Below are positions 27,193 to 41,254 of a stretch of 64,000 nt of DNA, one piece after another (position 1 is the stretch's first letter; every line of letters starts with the position of its first letter). Source of the stretch: an uncultured Lachnospiraceae bacterium (GTDB lineage Bacteria; Bacillota; Clostridia; Lachnospirales; Lachnospiraceae); contig CAMVRS010000001.1 in the NCBI GenBank assembly GCA_947169935.1, forward strand, positions 17,566 to 81,565, given 5' to 3'. A model generated the notes under the pieces. That model had not been told where the DNA came from, ran no database searches, and saw only the letters and a list, made by a program, of their open reading frames with translations. Made by a program: the position numbers and the translations under genes.

Positions 27193-28329
27193 TTATTTAT
27201 CTGCTTCTGCTTTTTCCATATCAGCTTTTACTTTCTTTAAGTCTTCCCTGATGCTTAAATGCTGGGGGCAGGCTTTTTCGCACTTACCGCATTCCTTACA
27301 GAACTCTGCAGTCTTATTATCTTTCTTCATGCCTTCCCACTGCCACTTCACCGTACCGTAATTCTGATATACATGGTAACGGTTCCATACGCTGAAGTTG
27401 CCCGGAATATCCAGGCCGAAAGGACAGGGCATACAATACCTGCAGCCTGTACAGCCATTCTGTATACGGCTGTTCATTATCTCCTTTATCTTATCGATGG
27501 CCTGATATTCCTTCTCTTCCATCGGGATAAAGTCATTAAAGGTCGCAAGGTTGTCTTCCACCTGTTCCATCGTGGACATGCCGCTCAGTACCGTAAGTAT
27601 ATTAGGCAGCGTTGCCACATATCTTAAAGCAAAGGATGCCGCGCTCTTGCCGGGTCTTACGCTCTCGAATACATCCATGATATCCTGCGAAAAGCTTGCC
27701 AGGGATCCGCCCTTGATGGGCTCCATGATGGTTAAAGGTATGCCCTTTTCCTCAGCCAGCTTATATCCTTTCATGCCGGCCTGCTCATCGATATCCATGT
27801 AATTGAGCTGTATCTGACAGAAGTCCCAGTCACGATAGCTTATGATCTTCTCAAAGGTATCATAATCATCATGGAAGGAAAATCCCAGGAAGCGTATCTT
27901 TCCCTCTGCCTTTAATTCCTCAAGGCGCTTTACCGTTCCCAGCTTCTCCTGCTTTTCCCAGCTGTCCTTGTTCATCGCATGCATCAGATAAAAATCGAAA
28001 TGATCCGTCTGCAGTTTTTCAAGCTGTTCGTTAAAGTATTTGTCAACGTCTTCAATGGTATTGACAAACCAGACGGGTAATTTGGTTGCAAGATAGAAGG
28101 AATCCCTGGGATACTTCTTTAAAGCTTCTCCTACAAAAAGCTCGCTCTCGCCATCATGATAAGGATACGCGGTGTCTATATAATTGACACCTGATGCTAT
28201 AGCCTTATCCAGCATCTTCTCTGCCAGCGGTCTGTCTATCTTTCCGTCGGCACCCACAGGAAATCTCATGCAGCCAAAGCCAAGAAGCGAAACGTCAATC
28301 CCTAATTTCTTAAAGTTTCTTGTTTCCAT
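27193..28329 (-). CDS. Aldo/keto reductase with C-terminal 2x[4Fe-4S] ferredoxin domain
   Basis: 378 residues. The AKR barrel has GFGCMRFPV, the catalytic Asp/Tyr pair in YIDTAYPYHDGESE and Lys in LATKLPVW, with a conserved His in YLMHAMN. The C-terminus carries CTGCRYCMPCPFGLDIP and CKECGKCEKACPQHLS, two clusters as in ferredoxin-like domains. Such fusions are common in anaerobes and probably link carbonyl reduction to ferredoxin rather than NADPH only. Substrate unknown. It sits between GH43 and GH51 on the same strand. Confidence 0.92.
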   Translation of the reverse strand: METRNFKKLGIDVSLLGFGCMRFPVGADGKIDRPLAEKMLDKAIASGVNYIDTAYPYHDGESELFVGEALKKYPRDSFYLATKLPVWFVNTIEDVDKYFNEQLEKLQTDHFDFYLMHAMNKDSWEKQEKLGTVKRLEELKAEGKIRFLGFSFHDDYDTFEKIISYRDWDFCQIQLNYMDIDEQAGMKGYKLAEEKGIPLTIMEPIKGGSLASFSQDIMDVFESVRPGKSAASFALRYVATLPNILTVLSGMSTMEQVEDNLATFNDFIPMEEKEYQAIDKIKEIMNSRIQNGCTGCRYCMPCPFGLDIPGNFSVWNRYHVYQNYGTVKWQWEGMKKDNKTAEFCKECGKCEKACPQHLSIREDLKKVKADMEKAEADK

Positions 28330-28414
28330 TTACTTCTCCTTTCATAGATAAAAAATTAAGATTCCTGCTCCACCCTCAAAAATCAATATACGTTATAAAA
28401 ATGTTTTATGTCAA

Positions 28415-28480
28415 GAAAGATTCTTCGGGCTTGCGCCCTCAGAATGACACGCACTTTTATGCGTCTTTGGAATGACGCGC
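28415..28480. repeat. Dispersed palindromic repeat, copy 3 (diverged)
   Basis: AAGATTCTTCGGGCTTGCGC, then CCTCAGAATGACACGC, followed by a weaker second arm (GCGTCTTTGGAATGACGCGC). It lies directly after the GH51 stop at 28482. Confidence 0.7.
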
Positions 28481-28481
28481 T

Positions 28482-33111
<4,630 letters not shown>

Positions 33112-33120
33112 TCATCACTG

Positions 33121-33149
33121 ATGATACAGCAAACATCCCCCTGCCGCAA
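33121..33149 (-). promoter_or_regulatory. Probable promoter of the GH2-GH51 unit
   Basis: Minus-strand TTGCGG (33149-33144), 17-base spacer, TATCAT (33126-33121), about 65 bases upstream of ATG 33054. The boxes are imperfect. Confidence 0.45.
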
Positions 33150-33199
33150 GTGACGCTTTTGCGTATTTTGTCACAAGCTGTTGCGATTTTTTCAGACAC

Positions 33200-33225
33200 A
33201 AAAAAAGATGAGGCCGGCCCTCATC
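33200..33225 (-). terminator. Intrinsic terminator of the tRNA-Lys transcript
   Basis: GATGAGG / CCTCATC stem with a 5-base loop followed by TTTTTTT on the minus strand, 73 bases downstream of the tRNA 3' end. Confidence 0.85.
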
Positions 33226-33297
33226 CTTAATTACCCTTAAAAACAAAGAAAACACCCGCCCCAACAGTTTGCTCCCCCGTCAAAACAAGTGTTTCCG

Positions 33298-33370
33298 TGC
33301 ACCGCCAGGGGCTCGAACCCTGGACACCCTGATTAAGAGTCAGGTGCTCTACCAACTGAGCTAGCGGTGC
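33298..33370 (-). tRNA. tRNA-Lys (anticodon CTT)
   Basis: Cloverleaf: acceptor GCACCGC/GCGGTGC with discriminator A, D arm with AGCTCAGTTGGTAGAGC, anticodon arm CTGACTCTTAATCAG giving CTT, T arm CCAGGGTTCGAGCCCCTGG. 73 bases, CCA not encoded. It has its own promoter and terminator. Confidence 0.97.
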
Positions 33371-33418
33371 ATTTTTAATTTTCATACTGCCTGTGCTGTT
33401 TTTTTCGGCACGAACAGT

Positions 33419-33447
33419 ATATTAACTCTAAACAATATATTTGTCAA
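33419..33447 (-). promoter_or_regulatory. Promoter of tRNA-Lys
   Basis: Consensus TTGACA (33447-33442), 17-base spacer, TAATAT (33424-33419). Start would be near 33412, about 42 bases before the tRNA. Confidence 0.8.
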
Positions 33448-33464
33448 TACTTTTTTAATTATTT

Positions 33465-36400
33465 TCAAAATCCTTCCTGATCATTTACAACGATGGCATT
33501 GCCACAGTTAGGACAGTAAAAATTCCATCTGTTCATGGATACCCTGTTCCAGTCATCCTTTACCATGTGGTAGTTACCCCTGTCATGCTTTATTATCTCA
33601 CTGTAACAATCACCGCAAAAACTCTCAAAACGTCTTGCCCCACAGTTACACGATATATAATACTTATATGCTCCTCTCTGAGTCAGCTGCGATTCTATCG
33701 TAATATGCCCATCTATTCCGGAATGATCGGAAGAGGAATCCCAGCAGACATTCAATGTAAAGGGCCGCCTTTCCGTCCTGCATTTTAAGTGTGCTTCTTT
33801 ACGGCTTTCACTGTCTAATGTTTCACTTCCCTCTTTATACTCAAATATCATTTCCAGCAAAGTGGTTAATTCATCCCGCTTATCCGGTCTTAAAACTATC
33901 GATCCCAATCTGTGCTTTGGCACGCTGTTTTCATCTTCTCCGATCATATTATGATACGATTTCCCGCATAAGCGGTCCTTCTTTGTGATCTCCTCTTCGA
34001 TCTCCTGCGCATATTTTGCCACGATAAGATATGCGCCTTTTATAACATGGGTTCCCGGTCTGTCACCGAAAAATCCCTTTTCTGCGCAACTTTCCGCAAA
34101 GCTTTCAATAAAGGCATTTTCTTCCATCTTTTTGATATATTTGTCATAACATACATCCGGTACACTGTTTTTTATGTGTCCTCCTTCGGCACGCTGATAT
34201 AAGGAAGATGCAAACTGACTCCGCTGCTCCTCAGTATTGTATTCCTCATACTTGGCATCCAGAAAATACCAGTGAAACTCTTCTTCTCTTTTTACACAGA
34301 TGAAATAATCCGGCAATAGGTACTTATCCCTTCCACGGGCATTCTCCTCACCTATCTTACAATTAAATCCTAACAGAATTTCCAATGATCCTACGTCACC
34401 CGGATCCGTCAGAGTCTTCGGTACATCACGATACATGCATATCATAAAACCTTCCGGCTTTTTGTGTTTATTTATATATCCAGCAAGCTGCTTTTCCAAC
34501 CCCATCCTCAGATCAGCAGCCTTTGCGTCTGTTTTAAATCCAAGATTTAAAAATCTGTCCAGCAGCTCACAAAAGACCCAGTACTCATATATGCTATGTG
34601 TTTCATATACACCATACAGGTTATCTTCAAAACTGCCGGTCAACGAAGGATGGTACTGCTGTATTTCATGCAGTATATTATATACAGCCCTGTAGTTTTT
34701 ATTATAGATAAAAAGCGGAGTCTGCTGCAGGGCCGCGCCAAAAGAATCATCCACCGAAACAAACCACGGATCATCAAGAAGGGCTGCTATTTCCCCACAG
34801 GCCTTTCTTCTTTTTTCCTTTACTTCTTTTGTAATGCCGGATCTCAGACCGTATTTTCTTTTTTGTGCTTCGATGAATCTTACGATATCCGCTTTTTCAC
34901 TGATCTCTTTACCGGGATTTTTAAGATATTTAAAAGCAGATGATGATATCAGATCCCTATACATATCGTATTCTGCTCCACCGTTAACGATACGGCCGTC
35001 AAAACGGCAGGAAGTTACATTATCTATCAGGATCATCCTTGCATTGTCCTGCTCCAGGTAATATTTATCCTCCTTTAACTGCATTAATGGCCGGCTTGTG
35101 CTTTCTACATACAGCTTCAATGAACGCAGGCTCGTTTCGTTTCTGCTCGCTGCAGCCCTTTCTATTGCATCAAAAAGGGCTGCTAAGGAGATGATGATAC
35201 TGAAAGCAGCATGCATGTCCACAGTTGTAAAAGAAACACCACAATAATACTCAACATTATCCTGGAGCATCGTAAACGGATAGTATGAATAATCCGAAAC
35301 TTTGCCGCTCTCCCGGTCAGGTTTGAATGTCCTTATCGTATACGATCCCTGCGGGGATCTTTCAAAATATATGCTCTTTTTTCTTTCATTCCCATTTCTG
35401 GCAACCTGATATCTGTATGACTGCCTTCTTCCACAACTCAATTCCGTTGAAACAGGCGGAGTATTGTCCTGACCGGCTGTATCATTATTCACCGGAGCAG
35501 CTATGTTTTTTTTCAACATACGCTCATATTTGCCCAATGCCTCACTGCCAAACTGTCTGCTGAGTTCCTCACGGATACAACTTTCTTTATCCTCATCATT
35601 TAATATCTGCTCATTACTCTCTTCCGCAAAAAGCTTAATAGACATTCTCCTGATGACATGTTTAATTATCCTGTTCTCATATATATCATGATCATCATTA
35701 TATACAGCTCCTTCACACCACTGACCGCCTGAAGCTGCATAGGAGCTCATAACACGGTTATCAAAACGCCGTGTCTTATATTGTGGCATTTTCTTATAAG
35801 TCTTCTGAAGGAGAGTTGCAGGAAGATTCCTGATGGATCTTATTTCTGCTTTTAATCTTTCCCATAGCATAAGATCGTATTCAGGAGTACCGGGAATTGT
35901 ATTGTATCGGCTCTTATCATAGCTTCCTATCCCTACTGCGCTGCTGCCTTTTACAACAAGCCTTTCGTGAACACGAAGCAGATCATCCAGCATGATCTTA
36001 TAATCATCCAGACTTATTACAGAGGGCATTACCAGGACATGAATATCCTGTATGATCTTTTCATCTTTTCTACCCGGACCAAGTATCAGATTTACCCTGA
36101 AGTTTCCTGCTATTGTTATACTGTCGACCGTCAGATCTCTTGTCGGTCTGCCTTTATTGTCGAATATGGTCTTCTGATACCACAGATCGTTTTCTTCATC
36201 GTATATAAGCTGATTATCAATTCTTTCGCCATTAACAGGATCAGCTATAAGCAGCTTGAAATCTTCTCCATCGGAATAACCTTCTTTATCAGTGACACGA
36301 AATACTATCTGATAGTATTCTAATGTCTCCTGACCTAACATTCCCCTGTCATGTGTCTCTATAGAATATATGTCACCGGTCTCAAAAAAGCCCGGATCAG

Positions 36401-36503
36401 CTTCATCAGGCCATACCTCTATCATCCTGCCAAAAGGCACTCCTACCGATTTTTCATTTTCCCTTTGTGGTCTGAACCTGCTTCGAAAGACACTGATATC
36501 CAT
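33465..36503 (-). CDS. McrC-like DUF2357/PD-(D/E)XK nuclease with C-terminal zinc ribbon
   Basis: 1012 residues. The N-terminal 1-300 is a beta-rich DUF2357-like domain with YENRIIKHVIRRM near 275. Residues about 635-760 form a PD-(D/E)XK nuclease core of the PDDEXK_7/DUF524 type: IYEYWVFCEL, LPDYFICV (Asp732), and FLDAKYEEY (Asp749, Lys751). The C-terminus has a zinc ribbon with CNCG, CGDC and CPNC cysteine groups. This is the expected nuclease partner of McrB-like motor proteins in type IV restriction. The start is 3 bases after the AAA gene, with GGGAG overlapping the end of that gene. It would cut foreign, possibly modified, nucleic acid when driven by the motor. Confidence 0.85.
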   Translation of the reverse strand: MDISVFRSRFRPQRENEKSVGVPFGRMIEVWPDEADPGFFETGDIYSIETHDRGMLGQETLEYYQIVFRVTDKEGYSDGEDFKLLIADPVNGERIDNQLIYDEENDLWYQKTIFDNKGRPTRDLTVDSITIAGNFRVNLILGPGRKDEKIIQDIHVLVMPSVISLDDYKIMLDDLLRVHERLVVKGSSAVGIGSYDKSRYNTIPGTPEYDLMLWERLKAEIRSIRNLPATLLQKTYKKMPQYKTRRFDNRVMSSYAASGGQWCEGAVYNDDHDIYENRIIKHVIRRMSIKLFAEESNEQILNDEDKESCIREELSRQFGSEALGKYERMLKKNIAAPVNNDTAGQDNTPPVSTELSCGRRQSYRYQVARNGNERKKSIYFERSPQGSYTIRTFKPDRESGKVSDYSYYPFTMLQDNVEYYCGVSFTTVDMHAAFSIIISLAALFDAIERAAASRNETSLRSLKLYVESTSRPLMQLKEDKYYLEQDNARMILIDNVTSCRFDGRIVNGGAEYDMYRDLISSSAFKYLKNPGKEISEKADIVRFIEAQKRKYGLRSGITKEVKEKRRKACGEIAALLDDPWFVSVDDSFGAALQQTPLFIYNKNYRAVYNILHEIQQYHPSLTGSFEDNLYGVYETHSIYEYWVFCELLDRFLNLGFKTDAKAADLRMGLEKQLAGYINKHKKPEGFMICMYRDVPKTLTDPGDVGSLEILLGFNCKIGEENARGRDKYLLPDYFICVKREEEFHWYFLDAKYEEYNTEEQRSQFASSLYQRAEGGHIKNSVPDVCYDKYIKKMEENAFIESFAESCAEKGFFGDRPGTHVIKGAYLIVAKYAQEIEEEITKKDRLCGKSYHNMIGEDENSVPKHRLGSIVLRPDKRDELTTLLEMIFEYKEGSETLDSESRKEAHLKCRTERRPFTLNVCWDSSSDHSGIDGHITIESQLTQRGAYKYYISCNCGARRFESFCGDCYSEIIKHDRGNYHMVKDDWNRVSMNRWNFYCPNCGNAIVVNDQEGF

Positions 36504-36506
36504 GTT

Positions 36507-38309
36507 TTACTCCCAAAAGCTCCAGCTGTCCTCATCAAAAGGATGGATTAGCCTGCCTCGCTCCTTCCCGGCCTCCAGACGCTGCACGGTCTTTTGATAC
36601 TTTGCAGATGATAATATGCCAGCAGCTTCTTCCAGCGATGTTAATGACGGCAAAACTTTTGTGCACAAAAACAGATCAACATAATGATCAGCCACAGCAT
36701 CATCGGTCTCTTCATCCTGAGTTGCGCATAATCTGCTATACATAGGCCACATGCATCTGCGGTATTTATCAAGTCTGGGAGAAACTCTCTTCAATACTCC
36801 TGTGATCTCAGGTGCATCATCTGCTATCTCCATATCACTGATCTCTCTGAATTCATCAGCCGGGAAATATATATCAGAACTATTATTATGATCTGTGTTA
36901 ACACCTGATATCTGATCCCTGCCAAATTCTATAAAGAGACAACGGTCTATTACCTTAGGGCTTAGATGCTGTGCCGTATCATCCATATTCATGGTTCCCA
37001 CAAAACGTACATTATCGGGAATGCAAAGATTCCGATATCTTATCAGGCTTTGATAAGCTTCATTTTCCGGATCATCTTTCAGTTTCCTCCTGACATCCCA
37101 TGGCAGAACATTTATGATCCTGTCTTCCGGAGCCTGCTGCATAAGACTTAGCATGGTAGCAAAATAGTATTCTACCCTCGCAAGATTCATTTCATCCAGA
37201 CATATGATATGAAGCGGCGCCTCAGCTCCTCTGCGATCCAGGTCATCCCTCGCCTCAATAAGAGCATCCAGAAATTCCGTACTCTGATATATCTCATTAA
37301 TAGGATTATAAAATCCCAGTATATCCGATCTGTCTGTCCAGTTATTCTGAACCTGTATCAGATGAAATACAGCTCCCAGCGCATCTGACATCTGTTTTGC
37401 AAAGGTGGTTTTTCCTGTTCCGGGATCACCGCACAGAGCTATGATCTGTGATGTGGTAAGTGCCATCAAAAATGCTTTTATCCTGCTGTCATCATAGTTA
37501 TACATGAGTCGTTCTTTGATAAGCTTCAGGCAATCCCCGTCTATCTTCCTGGCAATTTTGTTACTTTCATTTTCAGCTGCTTCAGAGAACAGATCATGGT
37601 AACGCTTTCTGTAATCTTTTATCTCGTAACCTATGTTTACTATTTCAGCCTCTGTTTCCCGTTTTTTCTGCCTGGTTTCTTCCAGCAGCTCCTTATACTT
37701 TTCTGTTTCCTCCTGAGCAGCGGATACAGCTTTCAGGATATCTTCCTTCTGTTTTCCAAGCTCATATATCTCTGTTTCCAGCTCCTTCTTTTTATTGCCA
37801 AGTAATGTAACACTTCTGTTTATGTTGCATTCGAACAGAACTTTTTTAAAAGAAGGTACTTTATTAGTATTCAGGATATGATCCATAACCTCCGAATAAT
37901 CTGCTGTTTCACTAAGATCAAGTTCGGAAAAAGTTTTCACGTCGTGCCCGTTTTTCCTGTCAGCAACCAATATCAATTCATGATCCCATAACAGTCTTCC
38001 CAGATGTGCTTTAAAAATAACACGATCATCCTCCTGCAGTTTCATCCTGACGGGAGGAGCAATAAACGCACGAAGAGTATTACTATCATTATATGGATTC
38101 TTTGAGCAGGGATCTCCAAATACAGTCTCAATATCTGTAACATACAATTGTCCATTTATATCATAAACCTTTCCAATGAAAAGATTGATCCGTTCATCTG
38201 CTTTTATATCATTCGCTACCCATATATCAAATAATACACACTCCAGTTTTCCTTCATCATCATCTATTTCGTCCAATGTTCTCTTTACTTGTTCCCATTC
38301 TTTTCCCAT
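36507..38309 (-). CDS. McrB-like AAA+ motor protein with coiled coil
   Basis: 600 residues. The N-terminal 1-150 is a beta-rich putative specificity domain. Residues about 170-245 form a long coiled coil (KKKELETEIYELGKQKEDI and onward). The motor has Walker A GDPGTGKTT (294-302), Walker B/sensor LDEMNLARVEYYF (371-383) and MNMDDT (440-445), which sits where McrB has its GTP-specific MNTADRS loop, then LSPKVIDR. Such proteins are GTPase or ATPase motors that load a McrC-type nuclease. A coiled coil before the AAA core is also a feature of the CoCoNuT branch of type IV systems. An AAGGAG site lies 8 bases before the start. Confidence 0.88.
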   Translation of the reverse strand: MGKEWEQVKRTLDEIDDDEGKLECVLFDIWVANDIKADERINLFIGKVYDINGQLYVTDIETVFGDPCSKNPYNDSNTLRAFIAPPVRMKLQEDDRVIFKAHLGRLLWDHELILVADRKNGHDVKTFSELDLSETADYSEVMDHILNTNKVPSFKKVLFECNINRSVTLLGNKKKELETEIYELGKQKEDILKAVSAAQEETEKYKELLEETRQKKRETEAEIVNIGYEIKDYRKRYHDLFSEAAENESNKIARKIDGDCLKLIKERLMYNYDDSRIKAFLMALTTSQIIALCGDPGTGKTTFAKQMSDALGAVFHLIQVQNNWTDRSDILGFYNPINEIYQSTEFLDALIEARDDLDRRGAEAPLHIICLDEMNLARVEYYFATMLSLMQQAPEDRIINVLPWDVRRKLKDDPENEAYQSLIRYRNLCIPDNVRFVGTMNMDDTAQHLSPKVIDRCLFIEFGRDQISGVNTDHNNSSDIYFPADEFREISDMEIADDAPEITGVLKRVSPRLDKYRRCMWPMYSRLCATQDEETDDAVADHYVDLFLCTKVLPSLTSLEEAAGILSSAKYQKTVQRLEAGKERGRLIHPFDEDSWSFWE

Positions 38310-38331
38310 AACAGCTTCTCCTTAAAAAAGA

Positions 38332-40344
38332 TCATTTAAGTGATATCATATCTTCAGGTTCCCGTGTAAACCATGCCCGCATGGTTTCCGGCAGGTCCAT
38401 TTCCATAAAACGTTTATATACCGAATCATATTTCTTCTGAGCCTGCTTAATATCATCCTCTGCTGCCATGACCAGTCTGTCGGCAGCTATACATACAGCA
38501 AAAGAATACATTGTTTTTTCTTCCGTATGTCTGGCACTCAGTTCAAATGCCTGTTTTATATATTCATCCGCCTCTTTTTTCCTTGACCTGCTGTAATGCA
38601 GGTATTTCCCGTAATTCCACAGGATCAGATTCCAGGGATGATCATTCTGTTTAGGTGAATTTACTTCATTTTTGAAACGTGCATTATCCGCCAGTACTTT
38701 TTCCATTTTCTCCGCACGTACATCCTGCTCTTTTTTCAAAAGCAGCATAACATTAGTATAATGGTACAGGGCAAAAGCATCTGAACGCGTTTCCGGAGCA
38801 AGTGCCCTTGCAACATAAGTTTCAAAAGAAACATCCCCGTTTTCCGGATCATATACCTTAAACAGGCTCTCTAATGCTTCTTCCTTCCTGCCGGCTGTAA
38901 CATACATCTGGCATCTGTACTGGTACTGTCTGCAGATATCATAAGCTGCGGTAAATTCTGCCATCGCCAGTTCCGAAGTTTTAACCGCATCCTCATAGTA
39001 TTCCGGATGATCATGCAGGAGATTGGTGTATGCCTCCAGCCGTACCCCGTATACCTTTCCCAAAAGATCCGATCTCTGCGGCTCTGTATCTCCCCGGTCT
39101 TCATTTATCATTGAAAACAGATCCTTGATGGATATAAGCTCGTCTATGAGGGGACTGCTTTTTTCCAGAACCCCTTCAAAATCAAAGCATCCTAACATCC
39201 TGTTCAGCTCGCGTATCCTGTATCTGAAGTAATACTCTATATGCTCCCAGGAACGGCTTATCCTGCCGATCCTCTCATCACATTTGGCGGCATATTCCCT
39301 GCACTTATCCGCATCACCTATATGGTCATACATAGTCAGGAGATAAAAATCCGTATCGAATATCCAATAATCCAGACTGTCTTTTATCCCGTCTTCATTC
39401 AGCAGCGTATCAAGGATATATTCCTTATACCGCTCCGCAAACTTAATACCGTTTGAAAAATCCCTGATCCTTGTTAACTGGCCTATCTTCAGCGACATAT
39501 ATGAGAAATAGATCTCTCTTCCCTTCAGGTTTTCCTTAAGTATCCTGTTTATCAGTATATCCTTGATATCCTTCAGATTACCCTTTATCTGCTGATGCGT
39601 GCATAACTGGGCGATAGCTTCTCCTATACGGTATTCCGATATAAGCCTGCGCAGATAACCTGCGTCACGGTCTTCATATACCTCATAACGTATGGCGTCT
39701 GAATATATATTCCCTATCCTTTCCCTGTCTGCAGCATCAAATTTCTTCCTGGCATTTCGTGTAAGCCAGGTATTACAGATAATATCGGCACACATCAGGC
39801 GCTTTTCTTTTTTCGCATTGGCAAAAGTAAAACTGAAATCAACATTATTGATCCTGTTACGTCCCAATGCAACATACATCTTCTCTTCAAAACGCCGTTT
39901 GTATTCATCCTCCGATATTCTTTTCAGATTTCCCTTCAGGCGCTCTTCACTGTCCTGACGTGTTGCGATTATGATCTCGATCTCTATCTCCGACTGGGGA
40001 TCCTCTATATGAAGATCCCTCAGTAATTTAGTCAGTCCCTCTGTAATGATGTTGAGATAAGTTGTATCTCCGTCATGTATGTGGATCCTCTCGTTATTTT
40101 CAAAAAGTATGATCCTTCCGCCCTGGGCCAGAAGATTTTCCATAATACCCAGGAATAATTCTTTATCATATTTCTCCATGGCATGGATGGTTTCGGTTAT
40201 CAGACCGTCAATATACTGCGGCGTCATTGCTGCCTTGCGACACAGTATTCCTCCGACAAATGACGGAGTAAATCCTTTTTTCAGGTCTTCATCTTCAAAG
40301 CTTCCGCTTTCGTCCAGATATATCTCGTATTTTTTTGTTTCCAT
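38332..40344 (-). CDS. DUF3800-like protein with C-terminal TPR-type repeats
   Basis: 670 residues. The N-terminal 230 residues look like DUF3800, an RNase H-like fold: IYLDESGSFED (Asp11, Glu12), IEIEIIIATRQDS, and MCADIICNTW with a conserved Asp. The remaining 440 residues are helical and resemble TPR repeats (for example KKEADEYIKQAFELSARHTE). DUF3800 proteins are often found near restriction or abortive-infection genes. It is first in a three-gene unit with the McrB-like and McrC-like genes (gaps 22 and 3 bases). A sensor or accessory nuclease role is inference. Confidence 0.75.
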   Translation of the reverse strand: METKKYEIYLDESGSFEDEDLKKGFTPSFVGGILCRKAAMTPQYIDGLITETIHAMEKYDKELFLGIMENLLAQGGRIILFENNERIHIHDGDTTYLNIITEGLTKLLRDLHIEDPQSEIEIEIIIATRQDSEERLKGNLKRISEDEYKRRFEEKMYVALGRNRINNVDFSFTFANAKKEKRLMCADIICNTWLTRNARKKFDAADRERIGNIYSDAIRYEVYEDRDAGYLRRLISEYRIGEAIAQLCTHQQIKGNLKDIKDILINRILKENLKGREIYFSYMSLKIGQLTRIRDFSNGIKFAERYKEYILDTLLNEDGIKDSLDYWIFDTDFYLLTMYDHIGDADKCREYAAKCDERIGRISRSWEHIEYYFRYRIRELNRMLGCFDFEGVLEKSSPLIDELISIKDLFSMINEDRGDTEPQRSDLLGKVYGVRLEAYTNLLHDHPEYYEDAVKTSELAMAEFTAAYDICRQYQYRCQMYVTAGRKEEALESLFKVYDPENGDVSFETYVARALAPETRSDAFALYHYTNVMLLLKKEQDVRAEKMEKVLADNARFKNEVNSPKQNDHPWNLILWNYGKYLHYSRSRKKEADEYIKQAFELSARHTEEKTMYSFAVCIAADRLVMAAEDDIKQAQKKYDSVYKRFMEMDLPETMRAWFTREPEDMISLK

Positions 40345-40473
40345 GCCATTTATCCCCTGTAATCAAACGTACTGTCATCTTCTATGAACAGCTTAATAAA
40401 CCGATAACAATATTATCATATTTCTGCCATCTTCTCAATGTATCCGGTAACACTGCGGATACCATATCAGGCA

Positions 40474-40502
40474 TTGAAATCCCGGAACGGCTGTGCTACA
40501 AT
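40474..40502 (+). promoter_or_regulatory. Promoter of the small membrane protein gene
   Basis: TTGAAA (40474-40479), 17-base spacer, extended -10 TGCTACAAT (40494-40502). The leader is about 50 bases and ends in AAAGAGGT before ATG 40560. Confidence 0.75.
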
Positions 40503-40559
40503 GTGGAACGTTGCGTAAACAATAATATATTATAAAACCAAAAGGAAAGAGGTATTAAA

Positions 40560-40991
40560 ATGAACAATCTTATGATCATGTACTGGGGTCCGGGAAGCTT
40601 AGCCGGCCTGATCATTGCTGTCATCGCAATAGCTGTCTTTGTTGTTGTAGCTATGAAGATCGCAAAAAAAGACGGCGCTAATCTGGAAGCTATCCTTGCA
40701 AATGTCCCCGAGGAAACAAAGCAGCAGATAATCAATGGAGGCTTCACAGAAACAGATAAGAAAGATTTCTACACCACCAACGCATATATCTTCCAGGTAA
40801 ACGAAGATGGCGACAAGGTCACTGCAATAGCTCTCTTCTACGCTCCCGAGCACGGAGAGTTCTATGACAGAAAGATCAAGATGAGCAAGGCAGACGCCCA
40901 GGCAAAGGGAGTCCAGGCCGGAGCTTTTGTTCCCGCCCTTATGAAATACGATAAAGAAATGCACTACTTCGATTATAAGAAGCTGGTGTAA
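40560..40991 (+). CDS. Small membrane-anchored protein, unknown function
   Basis: 143 residues. One N-terminal helix (SLAGLIIAVIAIAVFVVVAM, about 13-32) is followed by a soluble 110-residue alpha/beta domain (PEETKQQIINGGFTETDKKD, VTAIALFYAPEHGEFYD). Single-gene unit with its own promoter and terminator. No family recognised. Confidence 0.8.
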   Translation: MNNLMIMYWGPGSLAGLIIAVIAIAVFVVVAMKIAKKDGANLEAILANVPEETKQQIINGGFTETDKKDFYTTNAYIFQVNEDGDKVTAIALFYAPEHGEFYDRKIKMSKADAQAKGVQAGAFVPALMKYDKEMHYFDYKKLV

Positions 40992-40993
40992 GC

Positions 40994-41020
40994 AAGAGGG
41001 GGGTCTGACCCCCCTCTTTT
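40994..41020 (+). terminator. Intrinsic terminator of the small membrane protein gene
   Basis: Perfect 10-bp stem AAGAGGGGGG / CCCCCCTCTT with a 5-base loop and further T at 41019-41020, 3 bases after the stop codon. Confidence 0.9.
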
Positions 41021-41086
41021 AAAATGCGCCGTAAAACCGAACCTAAGGCGCACGCAGTCTCCTGCAGGTTTTTAAGCAGAACGTTT

Positions 41087-41119
41087 CTAAGGGTTTCCCC
41101 TTATCAATAAACAGATCAT
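41087..41119 (-). other. Mini open frame with strong ribosome binding site
   Basis: ATG 41119 is preceded by AAGGAGG at 4 bases, but the frame encodes only MICLLIRGNP before a stop. It may be a leader peptide or the start of a decayed gene. Nothing else coding is seen in 41021-41254. Confidence 0.3.
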
Positions 41120-41254
41120 AAATCCTCCTTGTATCAACCCTGAACATTCACAGATAACGGATAACAAATAACTAAAAACCATAACCATGAACCTTTACAA
41201 AAAACAGGCTTCAAATATACAAAGAGTTCTGCTTCGGAATATTTAAACTGCTGT

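Noticed and set aside
33298..33370. tRNA-Lys as attachment site of a mobile island carrying the defence genes
   Set aside because: The defence genes lie on the 5' side of the tRNA, no repeat of the tRNA 3' end was seen within the window, and there is no integrase.
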